Positions 35,136-45,073 of a DNA stretch of 54,419 nucleotides are shown here, piece after piece. The number at the start of each line of letters is the position of its first letter. Position 1 is the first letter of the stretch. This DNA comes from Bdellovibrionales bacterium (lineage in GTDB: Bacteria; Bdellovibrionota; Bdellovibrionia; Bdellovibrionales; JAGQZY01): assembly GCA_020435205.1 (NCBI GenBank), contig JAGQZY010000007.1, positions 1 through 54,419 on the forward strand, given 5' to 3'. The notes under the pieces are model-generated. The model was not told the origin of the DNA, made no database searches, and saw only the letters and a program-made list of their open reading frames with translations. Position numbers and translations under genes: made by a program.

Positions 35136-35690
35136 CTATTTAACCAGGCGAACTTTGGATTTTCGGCGCAAATAAATCTCAGCTTCGCGCTCTCTCTTTT
35201 TTTGTTTTTTTTCTTCAATAACCTTTTCAGCTTCAACCAAATTCTCATCTAGCTCCTCGTCATCGTCTTCTTCGGGCTTCATAAAACCAGCGAATTTGGT
35301 GCGAATTTTGGCAATCAAAATATTGAGCTGACGATCGAGAGGACTCAGCATGATGTCTTTTTTTGCTGCCTTTTCATGTCCCTCATCGAAAGTTTCATTG
35401 AGTTGGCCCGCCCGATCGGGATGCTCGGCTTTCACATGTTGAGCAATCGTGTGCAAATTGTTTCGTAAGCCAATCAATTCTGAATGGATTTCTACAATCC
35501 GCTGAACGGTCTCTTCAATTTTCCCACGATCGCGATACCGTTTCTTTTTTTCCACAAGGTTTTCCAACTCTTGCTCATATTTGAAAATTTGCTTTTCAAT
35601 CATTCGAATTTCTTTAGAGTGTTCCGCCCACTGACCGGCAAACAAAAAGGGAAAGATTAAAATTATAAAAGCTAGTCTTTTTTTATTCAT
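35136..35690 (-). CDS. exported coiled-coil protein, unknown function
   Basis: 184 residues from ATG 35690, which gives a signal-like start (MNKKRLAFIILIFPFLFAGQ). The rest is almost entirely charged helix with coiled-coil character (IEKQIFKYEQELENLVEKKKRYRD; EKVIEEKKQKKREREAEIYLRRK), and an acidic run DDDEEL. Its start overlaps the end of the zinc-ribbon gene by 8 bp, so the two are co-translated. Function unknown; position downstream of the zinc-ribbon gene and secA suggests a shared transcript. Confidence 0.6.
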   Translation of the reverse strand: MNKKRLAFIILIFPFLFAGQWAEHSKEIRMIEKQIFKYEQELENLVEKKKRYRDRGKIEETVQRIVEIHSELIGLRNNLHTIAQHVKAEHPDRAGQLNETFDEGHEKAAKKDIMLSPLDRQLNILIAKIRTKFAGFMKPEEDDDEELDENLVEAEKVIEEKKQKKREREAEIYLRRKSKVRLVK

Positions 35691-36639
35691 GGGGCATCTC
35701 TCCAGAGTCTTCCACATCAACTGGCTCTGATTCCTCAATGATAATGGACCTTTGTTTCCATCGCAAACTGACATCCATAAATTGAAGCTGCTCAACTATC
35801 CTTTTCGCTTTAATAGGATGCAGGTTTGGAATCGTCACTTCTCCATTTTTAATTTTGTTGATATATTCGTGATAGTTCAATTGTAGCTTTTCATCCATTA
35901 AAACATATTTAAGAGAGTTGCGAAGATCTTTTGAGTCAATTCCGCTAATGGTTAAGTTGTAAACGATTTCTCCATCCTCCAAGAGCGACTCTTCTGAGTT
36001 GCCAAACTCAGAAACATCAATGGGGCCCGCAGCTGCTGGCGCCAAATCTTGAGGAACTTTCTCAAATGATGCAAACTCTTCTTCACTCACACCTGGAGTC
36101 TCACCAGTTAGGGTCTCTACTTCATCATCGGCAGAGGGTGCCATCTCTTCATAATCACCGGAGTCCTCTGCCGAAGCCTCCGCAAAAGACTCCTCGACTC
36201 CGCTGGGCTCAACACCATAGCTCTCGAAATCCCCTTCCCCATCACCGGCTAAATCCGCCCCATAATCATTAGCTTGATCTTCATTTTCACTACTCCACGA
36301 CTCATTATCAGGCTCGTCCCAGCTTTGTTCCTCTGGCTCGTCCCAGCTAGATTCAGGGTTGTCTTGCTGGGATTCAAAACTCGACTCTTCAGTAAGAAAG
36401 GAATCCTCGCTTTGCGCAGAAAGACCCTCACCCTCATCAATAGAATCCTCTTCGCTATCTTGAGTTAAATGGGCCCCATGGGGATCAGTGAGATCATCAG
36501 CACCAGTAGGCTCTGAATGGTCTTCGCCGTACTGAATATTCCCACCAAAATCGATCATAAAAACGGCTTTGCACTGTGGGCAGGTAACCATCCCAAAATC
36601 TTCATCGATCGGGGCGCTACATGATGGGCAATTGACCAC
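35683..36639 (-). CDS. zinc-ribbon protein with long acidic linker
   Basis: 318 residues. A GTG start with AAGGAG 5 nt upstream. The N-terminus is a zinc ribbon (CPSC at residues 4-7 and CPQC at 20-23), followed by about 200 residues of very acidic, Glu/Asp/Ser-rich low-complexity sequence, probably disordered. The last ~95 residues (LTISGIDSKDLRNSLKYVLMD, then TIPNLHPIKAKRIVEQLQFMDVSLRW) form a small alpha/beta domain whose helix-strand-helix layout resembles the ribosomal L7/L12 C-terminal fold; that resemblance is weak. It follows secA by ~24 bp and is coupled to the coiled-coil gene. Role unknown. Confidence 0.6.
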   Translation of the reverse strand: MVNCPSCSAPIDEDFGMVTCPQCKAVFMIDFGGNIQYGEDHSEPTGADDLTDPHGAHLTQDSEEDSIDEGEGLSAQSEDSFLTEESSFESQQDNPESSWDEPEEQSWDEPDNESWSSENEDQANDYGADLAGDGEGDFESYGVEPSGVEESFAEASAEDSGDYEEMAPSADDEVETLTGETPGVSEEEFASFEKVPQDLAPAAAGPIDVSEFGNSEESLLEDGEIVYNLTISGIDSKDLRNSLKYVLMDEKLQLNYHEYINKIKNGEVTIPNLHPIKAKRIVEQLQFMDVSLRWKQRSIIIEESEPVDVEDSGEMPHE

Positions 36640-36663
36640 TTGGACTCCTTTCCAATATGTGGA

Positions 36664-39306
36664 CTAAAATAATTTCTTTTTCTTTTTGCTTTTATCCATT
36701 CTGCGGCGTTGGGCACGACTCATCTGTTGGCTATCCTCATCAGACTCCTCGCCCATAAGATGACCACGAGAGGTGTGCATCTCCCTCGGTGCTTTCGGAC
36801 GAAAGGACTCCAAAACCTCATCACGCTCCTCTTCAGAGGGAGGGTTCTCTGTAGCTTCGGTTACCAAGCGAACTTTCATTAATTTTTCTACAGTATCGCG
36901 ATGAATGAATTGATTCATTTCTTCAAAAGCCAAAAAGGTTTCACGCTTATACTCTAACAATGGATCTTTCTGCGCGTAAGCCTTGAGGTTGACCCACTCA
37001 CGAATGCGATCCACTCTTTGCAAGTGCTCCTTCCAGTAATGATCGATAGCACTCAGCAGGATACTTTTTTGAACATCCTCAAAAATAGGTCCCATCATGG
37101 CTTTCTGTTGTTCAAAACGCGCCCTCACAGCCTCGACAACCATCTCGGTTAACTTATCACTAGTGATTTGTTCAGGGATGCTCAAGTGAATACCAAATTG
37201 GTTTTCAACAGCAACCTTAAGACCATCTAAGTCCCAAAGTTCACGCTTGACCTCTTCATTGGCAAAAGTATCCAGAATTCCAGAGGTGACTTCCCCCAAC
37301 ATTTCTTTGACAGTTTCATCAATTTTGTTTTCGCCTTCGTCATTCTCAACGAGCAAGGAGCGACGGCGCGAATACACAGCTTTCCTTTGCTCATTCATCA
37401 CATCATCATACTCAAGAAGGTGCTTTCGAATTTCAAAATTGTGCCCCTCCACCTTACGTTGGGCCCCCTCAATGGATCGACTGACCATACGTGCTGTGAT
37501 GGGTTCGTCCTCGGGCACATTTAAGGTGGTCATAATTTTTTGAATACGCTCACCATTAAATTTCCGCATGAGATCGTCACCAAGGGACAAATAAAAGCGC
37601 GACTCTCCAGGATCCCCTTGTCGCCCTGACCGACCACGTAACTGATTGTCAATTCGTCGGCTCTCGTGGCGTTCTGTTCCGATAATATAAAGGCCGCCAG
37701 CAGCAAGAACCTCTTTTTTCTCAGCTTCACACTGAGATTTAAATTTTTCTAATGCCTTTTTAAACTCAGGAGAGGCTTCATCATCCACTTCGCCTTTGGC
37801 TAAAAATTCTGGATTCCCTCCAAGAACAATATCGGTTCCACGTCCAGCCATGTTCGTAGCAATGGTAATTGCGCCTTTGCGCCCAGCCTGGGCAACAATT
37901 TCAGCTTCCCGCTCGTGGTGTTTAGCATTGAGAACATTGTGGGGAATTCCTTTTGCCCCCAATGCTCGGCCAAGAGCCTCCGACTTTTCAATACTGACTG
38001 TACCCACCAAAACAGGCTGACCCTTTTTTTGTCTCTCGAGGATATCTTCAATGATCGCATTAAATTTGGCTTGCTCCGTTTTATAAACAACATCGTCTTT
38101 GTCTTTTCGAACCATGGGTTTATTGGTGGGGATTACATGCACGTTGAGGCTATAAATTTTGTTAAATTCCGCAGCCTCTGTGTCGGCGGTTCCCGTCATT
38201 CCCGCAATTTTTTCATACATGCGAAAATAATTCTGGAAGGTGATGGAGGCCAAAGTTTGGTTTTCATTTTTGATTTTCACACCTTCTTTGGCTTCTACAG
38301 CCTGATGAAGACCATCGGACCAGCGTCGCCCCTCCATGAGCCGACCCGTAAACTCGTCGACGATGACCACTTCGTCACCCATCACCATGTAGTCTACATC
38401 TTTTTTAAACAGATGGATGGCCTTAAGCGCTTGGTAAATATGGTGGAGCTTATCAATGTGTTGAGGATCGTAAATGTTTTCGATCCCCATAATAGAATCC
38501 AGAGCCGCGTTCCCCTCTTCGGTTAAGGCAACCGATCGGTTTTTTTCTTCCATAGTGAAATGCAAATCTGGCTTTAACTGTTTAGCCACCTTATGCATAG
38601 CTAGGTAGACCTCTGTATTGTCTTCCGCGGGGCCTGAAATAATGAGCGGCGTTCTCGCCTCATCAATAAGGATCGAGTCACATTCATCGACAATGGCATA
38701 GTGCAAAGGGCGCTGAACGTAGTCCTCAATGTTGAATTTCATATTGTCGCGCAAATAATCAAAGCCGAGTTCATTGTTAGTGCAATAAGTGATATCAGCG
38801 CCGTAGGCTCTTTTGCGGCCCTCATCGTCTAACTCATGGGTGATGGTGTCTACCGTCAAACCAAGGAAAGTATAAATCTGCCCCATCCAAGCCGCATCAC
38901 GCTTAGCAAGATAGTCATTCACCGTCACAACATGAACACCCTTGCCCGTGAGCGCATTTAAATAAACTGGCAAGGTGGCAACCAAAGTTTTACCCTCCCC
39001 CGTTCTCATTTCTGCGCACGCGCCCTTATGCAGAACATACCCACCCACAAGTTGCACATCGTAGTGGCGCATACCAAGGACGCGCCGTCCGGCCTCACGG
39101 CAAGTTGCAAAAGCTTCTTCAAGGAGCGCATCCACACTTTCGCCATTGGCGAGTCTTTGTTTTAGCTTGGGAGTCTGCGCCTTTAATTCTTCGTCGGTCA
39201 GCTTCTGCATCTGAGGCTCGAGAGCATTGATCCGATCAACAAAGGGCTGAATCGTCTTCATATCCCTTTCGTGGGCAGTCCCAAAAATAGCAGTTAGTAA
39301 GCTCAT
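36664..39306 (-). CDS. secA: preprotein translocase ATPase SecA
   Basis: Motor ATPase that drives exported proteins through SecYEG. 880 residues from ATG 39306 (AGGAG 5 nt upstream), the usual length. Walker A is MRTGEGKT and the DEAD-type Walker B is VDECDSILIDEARTP; TNMAGRGTDI and QLRGRSGRQGD are the helicase motifs of NBD2; the preprotein-crosslinking domain and the helical C-domain (EYDDVMNEQRKAVYSRRR; LRRVDRI-like) follow. The C-terminus ends in RRRMDKSKKKKKLF and lacks the Cys-rich zinc motif (CxCxSGxxxxxCH) found in many SecA proteins, which binds SecB. Translated upstream of the zinc-ribbon gene on the same strand. Confidence 0.97.
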   Translation of the reverse strand: MSLLTAIFGTAHERDMKTIQPFVDRINALEPQMQKLTDEELKAQTPKLKQRLANGESVDALLEEAFATCREAGRRVLGMRHYDVQLVGGYVLHKGACAEMRTGEGKTLVATLPVYLNALTGKGVHVVTVNDYLAKRDAAWMGQIYTFLGLTVDTITHELDDEGRKRAYGADITYCTNNELGFDYLRDNMKFNIEDYVQRPLHYAIVDECDSILIDEARTPLIISGPAEDNTEVYLAMHKVAKQLKPDLHFTMEEKNRSVALTEEGNAALDSIMGIENIYDPQHIDKLHHIYQALKAIHLFKKDVDYMVMGDEVVIVDEFTGRLMEGRRWSDGLHQAVEAKEGVKIKNENQTLASITFQNYFRMYEKIAGMTGTADTEAAEFNKIYSLNVHVIPTNKPMVRKDKDDVVYKTEQAKFNAIIEDILERQKKGQPVLVGTVSIEKSEALGRALGAKGIPHNVLNAKHHEREAEIVAQAGRKGAITIATNMAGRGTDIVLGGNPEFLAKGEVDDEASPEFKKALEKFKSQCEAEKKEVLAAGGLYIIGTERHESRRIDNQLRGRSGRQGDPGESRFYLSLGDDLMRKFNGERIQKIMTTLNVPEDEPITARMVSRSIEGAQRKVEGHNFEIRKHLLEYDDVMNEQRKAVYSRRRSLLVENDEGENKIDETVKEMLGEVTSGILDTFANEEVKRELWDLDGLKVAVENQFGIHLSIPEQITSDKLTEMVVEAVRARFEQQKAMMGPIFEDVQKSILLSAIDHYWKEHLQRVDRIREWVNLKAYAQKDPLLEYKRETFLAFEEMNQFIHRDTVEKLMKVRLVTEATENPPSEEERDEVLESFRPKAPREMHTSRGHLMGEESDEDSQQMSRAQRRRMDKSKKKKKLF

Positions 39307-39404
39307 TCTTTCTCCTGATTGACTCAATTTGTGGTCAAACTCGCCTCTGTAAAGCCAGACCACTAAGATAAACTATTGAAAGCAATAAGCAAAGGATTCC
39401 CGCC

Positions 39405-39872
39405 CTATAAAAGGCCCAGTTGGCGGATACCCTCATAGGCAACAATAGACACGGAATTAGCCAAATTGAGGCTGCGAGTTTGTCCAAACATGGGAATTCG
39501 ATAGGATTGTGCAGCGCGAGACTTGAAGAGCTCCTCAGGAAGGCCCCGAGTCTCAGGTCCAAACATGAGCCAGTCCCCCCTCGAAAACTTCTTATCAAAA
39601 AGGCTTTGCTCTGCCTTAGTCGTAAAAAAGCTGACCCGATCAAGACAGTCATTGGCTTGCAAAAACTGCTCAAAATTCTCGTAATACTGATGGTCAAGAT
39701 GAACCCAGTAATCCAATCCAGCCCGACGAACCTGCTTTTCATCAATAGAAAAACCCATGGGTCCAATCAGGTGGAGCTTACAGTGAGAGGCCACGCAGAG
39801 TCGGCCAATATTCCCCGTGTTTGTGGGGATCTCGGGCTGAAATAGAACGATATTAAAATGGGGCTCGCTCAT
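39405..39872 (-). CDS. trmL: tRNA (cytidine/uridine-34-2'-O)-methyltransferase TrmL
   Basis: 155 residues, the SPOUT methyltransferase size and fold. The N-terminal FNIVLFQPEIPTNTGNIGRLC and the knot region WLMFGPETRGLPEELF and RIPMFGQTRSLNLANSVSIVAYE are the family signatures (trefoil knot SAM site). It methylates the wobble base of tRNA-Leu isoacceptors. The start overlaps the stop of the upstream AIG2-like gene by 4 bp (ATGA), so it is translationally coupled. Confidence 0.94.
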   Translation of the reverse strand: MSEPHFNIVLFQPEIPTNTGNIGRLCVASHCKLHLIGPMGFSIDEKQVRRAGLDYWVHLDHQYYENFEQFLQANDCLDRVSFFTTKAEQSLFDKKFSRGDWLMFGPETRGLPEELFKSRAAQSYRIPMFGQTRSLNLANSVSIVAYEGIRQLGLL

Positions 39873-40459
39873 TGCAAGAAAAGACTCGCTTCTTTCCCTA
39901 AAGGGGTTAGGGCGAGGCGCCGCCCCTTATCTACGATGAGCTCCATAGAGAGGAGCTCTCGGTATAGATCCAATTGGATGGGGACAATTTCCCGGCCGCG
40001 GCTTTTGGACAACTTCAAAAGATAATCGCGGTGCCGAGTTTCAAGCTGATCAACAAAAGGGGTTTCCATAGCCATATTTTTTTGCCAATCCCCTTTAGGT
40101 ATTTTTTTAAGCCCCTTGGGTTTTCGGTTCCAGTTGAGGCAATAAACTTGGGCGTCCATTTTGCTGTAATTATCAGTCATAGCCTGAACTTCAGTACGCA
40201 CAAAAGGAGAGGTCTTAGCGTCCACCCCCAGAAGGGTATCCATGATGGCCCAAAAACTCTCGACAGCCTCAAGTTCCAACAGCCTCCCCTCAATCACCTC
40301 GCCCGGGTGATCCAAATCAAGGACGGGATAACCGCTCGCTAAGCGATACATTTCACCTTTTACAAAAGCGGGTTTTTCACTGACGATGAGATTAGCAAAG
40401 GGTCCAAAATGAACCTGACCCTGACTGAATGAACCGTAACCAAATAAGCACTGTCGCAT
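39869..40459 (-). CDS. gamma-glutamylcyclotransferase/AIG2-like protein
   Basis: 196 residues from ATG 40459. The first ~125 residues match the GGCT/AIG2 fold: LFGYGSFSQGQ (the YGS sugar/glutamyl loop), GEMYRLASGYPVLDLDHPGEVIEGRLLEL, and FVRTEVQAM (Glu and R pattern). The remaining ~70 residues (KPKGLKKIPKGDWQKNM; LYRELLSMELIV...LALTPLG) are a helical extension not typical of the small GGCT proteins. The upstream in-frame extension to 40630 lacks conserved sequence and Shine-Dalgarno support, so the shorter form is used. The gene is coupled to trmL by a 4-bp overlap. Substrate unknown. Confidence 0.68.
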   Translation of the reverse strand: MRQCLFGYGSFSQGQVHFGPFANLIVSEKPAFVKGEMYRLASGYPVLDLDHPGEVIEGRLLELEAVESFWAIMDTLLGVDAKTSPFVRTEVQAMTDNYSKMDAQVYCLNWNRKPKGLKKIPKGDWQKNMAMETPFVDQLETRHRDYLLKLSKSRGREIVPIQLDLYRELLSMELIVDKGRRLALTPLGKEASLFLQ

Positions 40460-40598
40460 AAACTGTAGAGACCCCTTGAAAATCACTGCAAAAAAGAGAA
40501 GGTGGGGTATAGCAAAAGAAAATTTTTCAAGCAACTGAGGGCTACAGCGCACCGGTCTTTGACAGCCTAGGAACAGGACCCCAAGCCCCGATTTTCCT

Positions 40599-40978
<380 letters not shown>

Positions 40979-40998
40979 AACCAAAGAAGGAGTCAAAT

Positions 40999-42411
40999 AT
41001 GAACGCGCAAGAGGCGATTGATTACGCCCATAAGTACGGAGCCAAAATGGTAGACCTCAAGTTCACCGATTTACTGGGAACTTGGCAACATTTAACCATT
41101 CCCATTAGTCAGCTGAAACCTGATGTCTTTACTGAAGGCTTAGGGTTTGATGGAAGTTCTATCCGCGGATGGAGAAACATCAACGAATCAGATATGATTA
41201 TTATGCCTGATTCAAAAACTGTCAAAATGGACCCCTTCACTGAGATCCCTACAGTTTCTTTTATTTGTGACGTCACACTTCCTGAGTCTGGCGCACCTTA
41301 TGATAGAGATCCCCGCCAAATTGCTAAAAAAGCTTTGGCCTATCTGAACTCCACTGGCATTGCTGACACTGCCTTTTTTGGTCCTGAAGCCGAATTTTTT
41401 ATTTTCGACGATATCCGCTACCAACAAGATTCCAACCTCGGTTTTTATCAAGTGGATTCCATGGAAGGCCAGTGGAACAGCGGTCGCGATGAAGGTTCTA
41501 ACTTAGGCTACAAACCCCGACATAAAGAGGGTTATTTTCCAGCCATGCCGACGGACACGCTCCACGACATTCGCACAGAGATCTGTCTTCGCTTAGAAGA
41601 TGCCGGTATCCCCGTTGAGCGCCACCACCATGAAGTGGCTTCAGCTGGACAGGGTGAAATCAACTTTAAATTCAACGAAATCATTGAGTCTGCAGATGAT
41701 GTTCAGTGGTTCAAGTATATTGTTAAAAACACAGCCCGTCGCCACGGTAAAACTGCGACCTTTATGCCAAAGCCCATTTTTGAGGACAATGGCTCGGGGA
41801 TGCACGTACACATGTCCTTGTGGAAGGATGGTAAACCCTTGTTCTCTGGCAACCAATATGCTGGTCTCTCAGAAACCGCCCTTCACTTTATTGGTGGAAT
41901 TTTAAAACATGCGCCGGCTCTTTGTGCTTTCACCAACCCAACGACCAATTCCTATAAGCGATTGGTTCCAGGCTTCGAAGCGCCCGTAAAATTGGCTTAT
42001 AGCTTTAAAAACCGCTCGGCCGCAATTCGTATCCCCAACAGTGGTGACAACCCAAAAGCAAAGCGCATTGAATTTAGAACACCTGATGCGACCGCCAATC
42101 CGTACATTGCTTTTGCAGCCCTTTTAATGGCTGGAATTGATGGTGTTCAAAATAAAATCCACCCTGGTGAGCCTCTTGATAAAAATATCTATGGCTTACC
42201 TCCTGAAGAAGCTGCGAAGGTGCCTTCAGTACCAAGTTCTTTGAATAGTGCTTTGGTAAACTTAGAGCGTGACGGAGACTTCTTGTTAAAAGGTGAAGTT
42301 TTTAATTCTGACTTCATTAAAAACTGGGTGGACTACAAACTGGAAAGAGAAATCCTTCCCATGCAGCAACGTCCAGTCCCCTATGAGTTCTTTCTTTATT
42401 ACGATATGTAA
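40999..42411 (+). CDS. glnA: glutamine synthetase, type I
   Basis: 470 residues, the size of bacterial GSI-beta. AAGGAG precedes the ATG by 6 nt. Recognised blocks: the N-terminal beta-Grasp ([17 protein letters not shown]), the active-site DGSSIRGW loop, [12 protein letters not shown], the ammonium-binding [54 protein letters not shown] and, near the end, Tyr398 in [11 protein letters not shown], aligned with the adenylylation Tyr of E. coli GlnA. It makes glutamine from glutamate and ammonium with ATP. Cotranscribed with glnB, so expression likely follows nitrogen state. The gene ends in a strong terminator. Confidence 0.97.
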   Translation: MNAQEAIDYAHKYGAKMVDLKFTDLLGTWQHLTIPISQLKPDVFTEGLGFDGSSIRGWRNINESDMIIMPDSKTVKMDPFTEIPTVSFICDVTLPESGAPYDRDPRQIAKKALAYLNSTGIADTAFFGPEAEFFIFDDIRYQQDSNLGFYQVDSMEGQWNSGRDEGSNLGYKPRHKEGYFPAMPTDTLHDIRTEICLRLEDAGIPVERHHHEVASAGQGEINFKFNEIIESADDVQWFKYIVKNTARRHGKTATFMPKPIFEDNGSGMHVHMSLWKDGKPLFSGNQYAGLSETALHFIGGILKHAPALCAFTNPTTNSYKRLVPGFEAPVKLAYSFKNRSAAIRIPNSGDNPKAKRIEFRTPDATANPYIAFAALLMAGIDGVQNKIHPGEPLDKNIYGLPPEEAAKVPSVPSSLNSALVNLERDGDFLLKGEVFNSDFIKNWVDYKLEREILPMQQRPVPYEFFLYYDM

Positions 42412-42434
42412 GATGTCCTTAAAGGAAGATATAG

Positions 42435-42462
42435 AAAGCCAGGTGAAAACCTGGCTTTTTTT
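42435..42462. terminator. intrinsic terminator after glnA, likely bidirectional
   Basis: AAAGCCAGGT and ACCTGGCTTT form a perfect 10-bp stem around a GAAA tetraloop, followed by a run of eight to nine T. The stop of the convergent gene lies at the end of the T run, so A residues flank the stem on the other side only weakly. Confidence 0.9.
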
Positions 42463-43461
42463 TTAATTGATTACGCAACGGCTGATAGGTGTCGGCTCTC
42501 GGCTTTCCGCAGCGTACCTATCTTTCACCCTCTCAAGCAGTGCTAGAACCATGTCTGTATAGCTTTCCCCATTATTAATAAGTTGCGATGGGTTTGGCGC
42601 CATAGCCGGGTCAATGTAATAGCGTGGGCTACGATCGGAATAATGGTAGTCCACATAGCGCACACCCACGGAGTTTTCTGGGTCTTGGGTATGATCCGAT
42701 AAGGTGATTTGCGTGAGTATTTTTAATAGAATGGCTTGCTCGTGCAAAACCAGGCGATGGGCTAAAAAGCAACTGTCCGCATCAATAGAACTTAAGAACA
42801 CAGTGCTGCCACCAGACTGCGCCTCAACCAGAAAGGCTTCTTGGGCAATGGCTTGGTCATTAACCACATCGGTCCAGATATACTCGACAAACTCAGGAAC
42901 TTCCTGAGTCACTGTGCAAGCCTGCTGACGATCAGAAGCATTAATAGCTAAAAGCTCATCAAGCTTTTCTATGGCCTGCTGGCTTTCCACAAGAATTCGT
43001 TGGTTTGCCGGCAAGGCCGCTTCGTCAGAGTTATCTAAAACAATCGCTGCTTCAATTTTTTGACCATTGAGGTCTTCAATAATAATTGAACTCACATTTT
43101 TTGATGATGTGGCCGCTTGAGCCGATTTATTCCTGTAAGTCACTGCAGCAAAAAGATCATAAACACTTTGTCTTTGCTCATCTCCCAGAGTGAAGTTGGC
43201 CTGACAGATATCAGATTCATTTAAGATAACTGTGCCTGTACTCTTGGTTATGTCTACGCGAAGGTTTTGAAAAAAGGCATCACCATTGCTATGCCAACGT
43301 TTGATTTCTACAGACTTGAACTTAAGGGGCTCCTCTTGCGCAAAGGGGCTACCACTGGTGTCTAACTGACTGCTGTTCAAGGCTGCCGGCTGAAACTCAC
43401 CACAGTTTTGAAACAAAAAAATGGCTATCGCTAGAAATTTTAACCACTTAAGATTGTGCAT
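42463..43461 (-). CDS. putative lipoprotein, unknown function
   Basis: 332 residues from ATG 43461 (AGAGGGGAC directly upstream). Signal: MHNLKWLKFLAIAIFLFQNC, with Cys20 in FQNCGEF, an odd lipobox with Asn at -1 and Phe at -3. The mature protein has no recognised domain; it shows SVEIKRWHSNGDAFFQNLRVDI, several isolated Cys, and a late YYIDPAMAPNPS block. Unlike a repeat protein it appears to be one compact domain. It is alone on the minus strand between glnA and spoVR. A link to lipoproteins of Bdellovibrio-like bacteria is my inference from the FQNCG signal only. Confidence 0.55.
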   Translation of the reverse strand: MHNLKWLKFLAIAIFLFQNCGEFQPAALNSSQLDTSGSPFAQEEPLKFKSVEIKRWHSNGDAFFQNLRVDITKSTGTVILNESDICQANFTLGDEQRQSVYDLFAAVTYRNKSAQAATSSKNVSSIIIEDLNGQKIEAAIVLDNSDEAALPANQRILVESQQAIEKLDELLAINASDRQQACTVTQEVPEFVEYIWTDVVNDQAIAQEAFLVEAQSGGSTVFLSSIDADSCFLAHRLVLHEQAILLKILTQITLSDHTQDPENSVGVRYVDYHYSDRSPRYYIDPAMAPNPSQLINNGESYTDMVLALLERVKDRYAAESREPTPISRCVIN

Positions 43462-43561
43462 GTCCCCTCTTTTCACCCAGACATAGAATACCATAGCCTA
43501 CAAAGGACCGGCAGGTTTGAATGTCACTTCGGATCAAATTGAGACAACGAAAGTTTGAAAG

Positions 43562-45073
43562 TTAAGACCCCGTGGACTCTTCTGCAGATTTAACCTGGGA
43601 TTCAGCAAGGACATCAATCGTCTTGAGCTCTGTGCCATCGTGACGAAGGATTTTTTGCTTTTCATCAATAACAGTCAACAAATTCACCGGCCTCTTCCAT
43701 ATGGCAAAAAGGTTCTTAAGGGTTTCTTGAGCATAGTTATACTGAATTTCCACACCTTCAAAAAGGTGATTCAACAGAAGCTCCCCACGATTGTTGAAGT
43801 TGGCATTTTCCACATGGATGATAGGTTGCCCAAAATTCGTCAGCTGAAAGAGAAGCTGTTGCTTAACCAGTGGAAATTGTCGAGTGTCTACTTCATAACG
43901 CCCGGAGCGTTGGTTGAATTTGTAAACAAACATCTTATTTTCCACACAGAACTCTTCGGTCAAAAATTCATCAATGAACGTGACATCATTATAATCCCGA
44001 CGCACTTGAAAGATCTTTTCTCGCCCTAGTCCCGCATCAGTATTCCAAGCCTTTTTTTCGGCAATATCGTCACACTGGCTCCACTCTAAGCCAAATTGAC
44101 CCTTATTCCATCGCTCTTCAATATTTCGAAAAAGCTCAATGCCAATTTTATAGGGATTAAAACCCATGGGCGACATAGCAAGCGTGCCTGCACAAGCGTC
44201 AGCATAATCAATGACTTCGGAGTCTGTCATAATGGATTCGGTCATGAGCTTAGAATGCCAGTAAGAAGCCCAGCCCTCGTTCATAATTTTGGTCATACCC
44301 TGTGGTGCAAAGTAATAGGCTTCATTGCGGATGATAGAAAGGACATCTTGCTGCCAATGTTTAAGTGGCGCATGATGCATCAAAAAAAGAAGAACATCTC
44401 GCTCGGGTCGCTCAGGAACCTTCGCCATACGATCATCCTCTTCTTTTGGCTCAAACTCATGCCGATGGTCTGGATTCACATACTCATCCATGTACTCTCG
44501 ATCAAATTTTAAGAGGGCTTTGCGAGTTTGATCTTGTTTCTCTTGTCTTTTATCCACCTTACTCGGGCTATAGGGAGCATACCGATCAATAAGATTTTCA
44601 ATGCTTAGACATTTATCGATAAAATCTTCAACGGCATCGACACCATAGCGATCCATATAGCGACGGATCCGAGTGGCGTGATTCGCCATAGTGTTCATCA
44701 TTTTTCGATCGGTGGGTTCAAACCATTTATTATTTTTAAAAAAATCGCAATGCCCATAGACGTGAGCCATAACTAGCTTTTGATCAACAGTCCTGTTGCC
44801 CTCCATCAAGTAGGCATAGCAAGGGTCATTATTGATCACCATTTCATAAATCTTCGATAAGCCATACTCGTAGCTCTTCGAGAGCTTGTCGTACTCCATG
44901 CCAAAACGCCAATGGGGATAACGGACTGGAAAACCGCCATAGGCCGCAAATTGATTCATTTGATCATAAGTCACCATTTCAAAAATGGTTTCATAGCAAT
45001 CGAGACCCACCGCACAGGCCAGCTCCCAAATGCGCTTTCTTTCTTCTTCAAGGTGATATGGCAAGTGACCCAT
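43562..45073 (-). CDS. spoVR: SpoVR-family protein
   Basis: 503 residues, the full family length. Conserved SpoVR stretches: AAYGGFPVRYPHWRFGMEYDKL, VMAHVYGHCDFFKNN, WASYWHSKLMTESIM, and FNQRSGRYEVDTRQFPLVKQQLLFQL. The HxxxH pair AHVYGH and the WxxxWxxK region suggest a metal centre or bound ligand. The family is required for spore cortex in Bacillus but occurs widely in non-sporeformers with PrkA and YeaH; its biochemical role is unknown. It overlaps yeaH by 1 bp and is the last gene of the operon (prkA-yeaH-spoVR). Confidence 0.95.
   Translation of the reverse strand: MGHLPYHLEEERKRIWELACAVGLDCYETIFEMVTYDQMNQFAAYGGFPVRYPHWRFGMEYDKLSKSYEYGLSKIYEMVINNDPCYAYLMEGNRTVDQKLVMAHVYGHCDFFKNNKWFEPTDRKMMNTMANHATRIRRYMDRYGVDAVEDFIDKCLSIENLIDRYAPYSPSKVDKRQEKQDQTRKALLKFDREYMDEYVNPDHRHEFEPKEEDDRMAKVPERPERDVLLFLMHHAPLKHWQQDVLSIIRNEAYYFAPQGMTKIMNEGWASYWHSKLMTESIMTDSEVIDYADACAGTLAMSPMGFNPYKIGIELFRNIEERWNKGQFGLEWSQCDDIAEKKAWNTDAGLGREKIFQVRRDYNDVTFIDEFLTEEFCVENKMFVYKFNQRSGRYEVDTRQFPLVKQQLLFQLTNFGQPIIHVENANFNNRGELLLNHLFEGVEIQYNYAQETLKNLFAIWKRPVNLLTVIDEKQKILRHDGTELKTIDVLAESQVKSAEESTGS

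Noticed and set aside
37915-38526. 203-residue plus-strand frame inside secA
   Set aside because: Antisense to the conserved SecA motor region; long only because of the codon pattern of secA.
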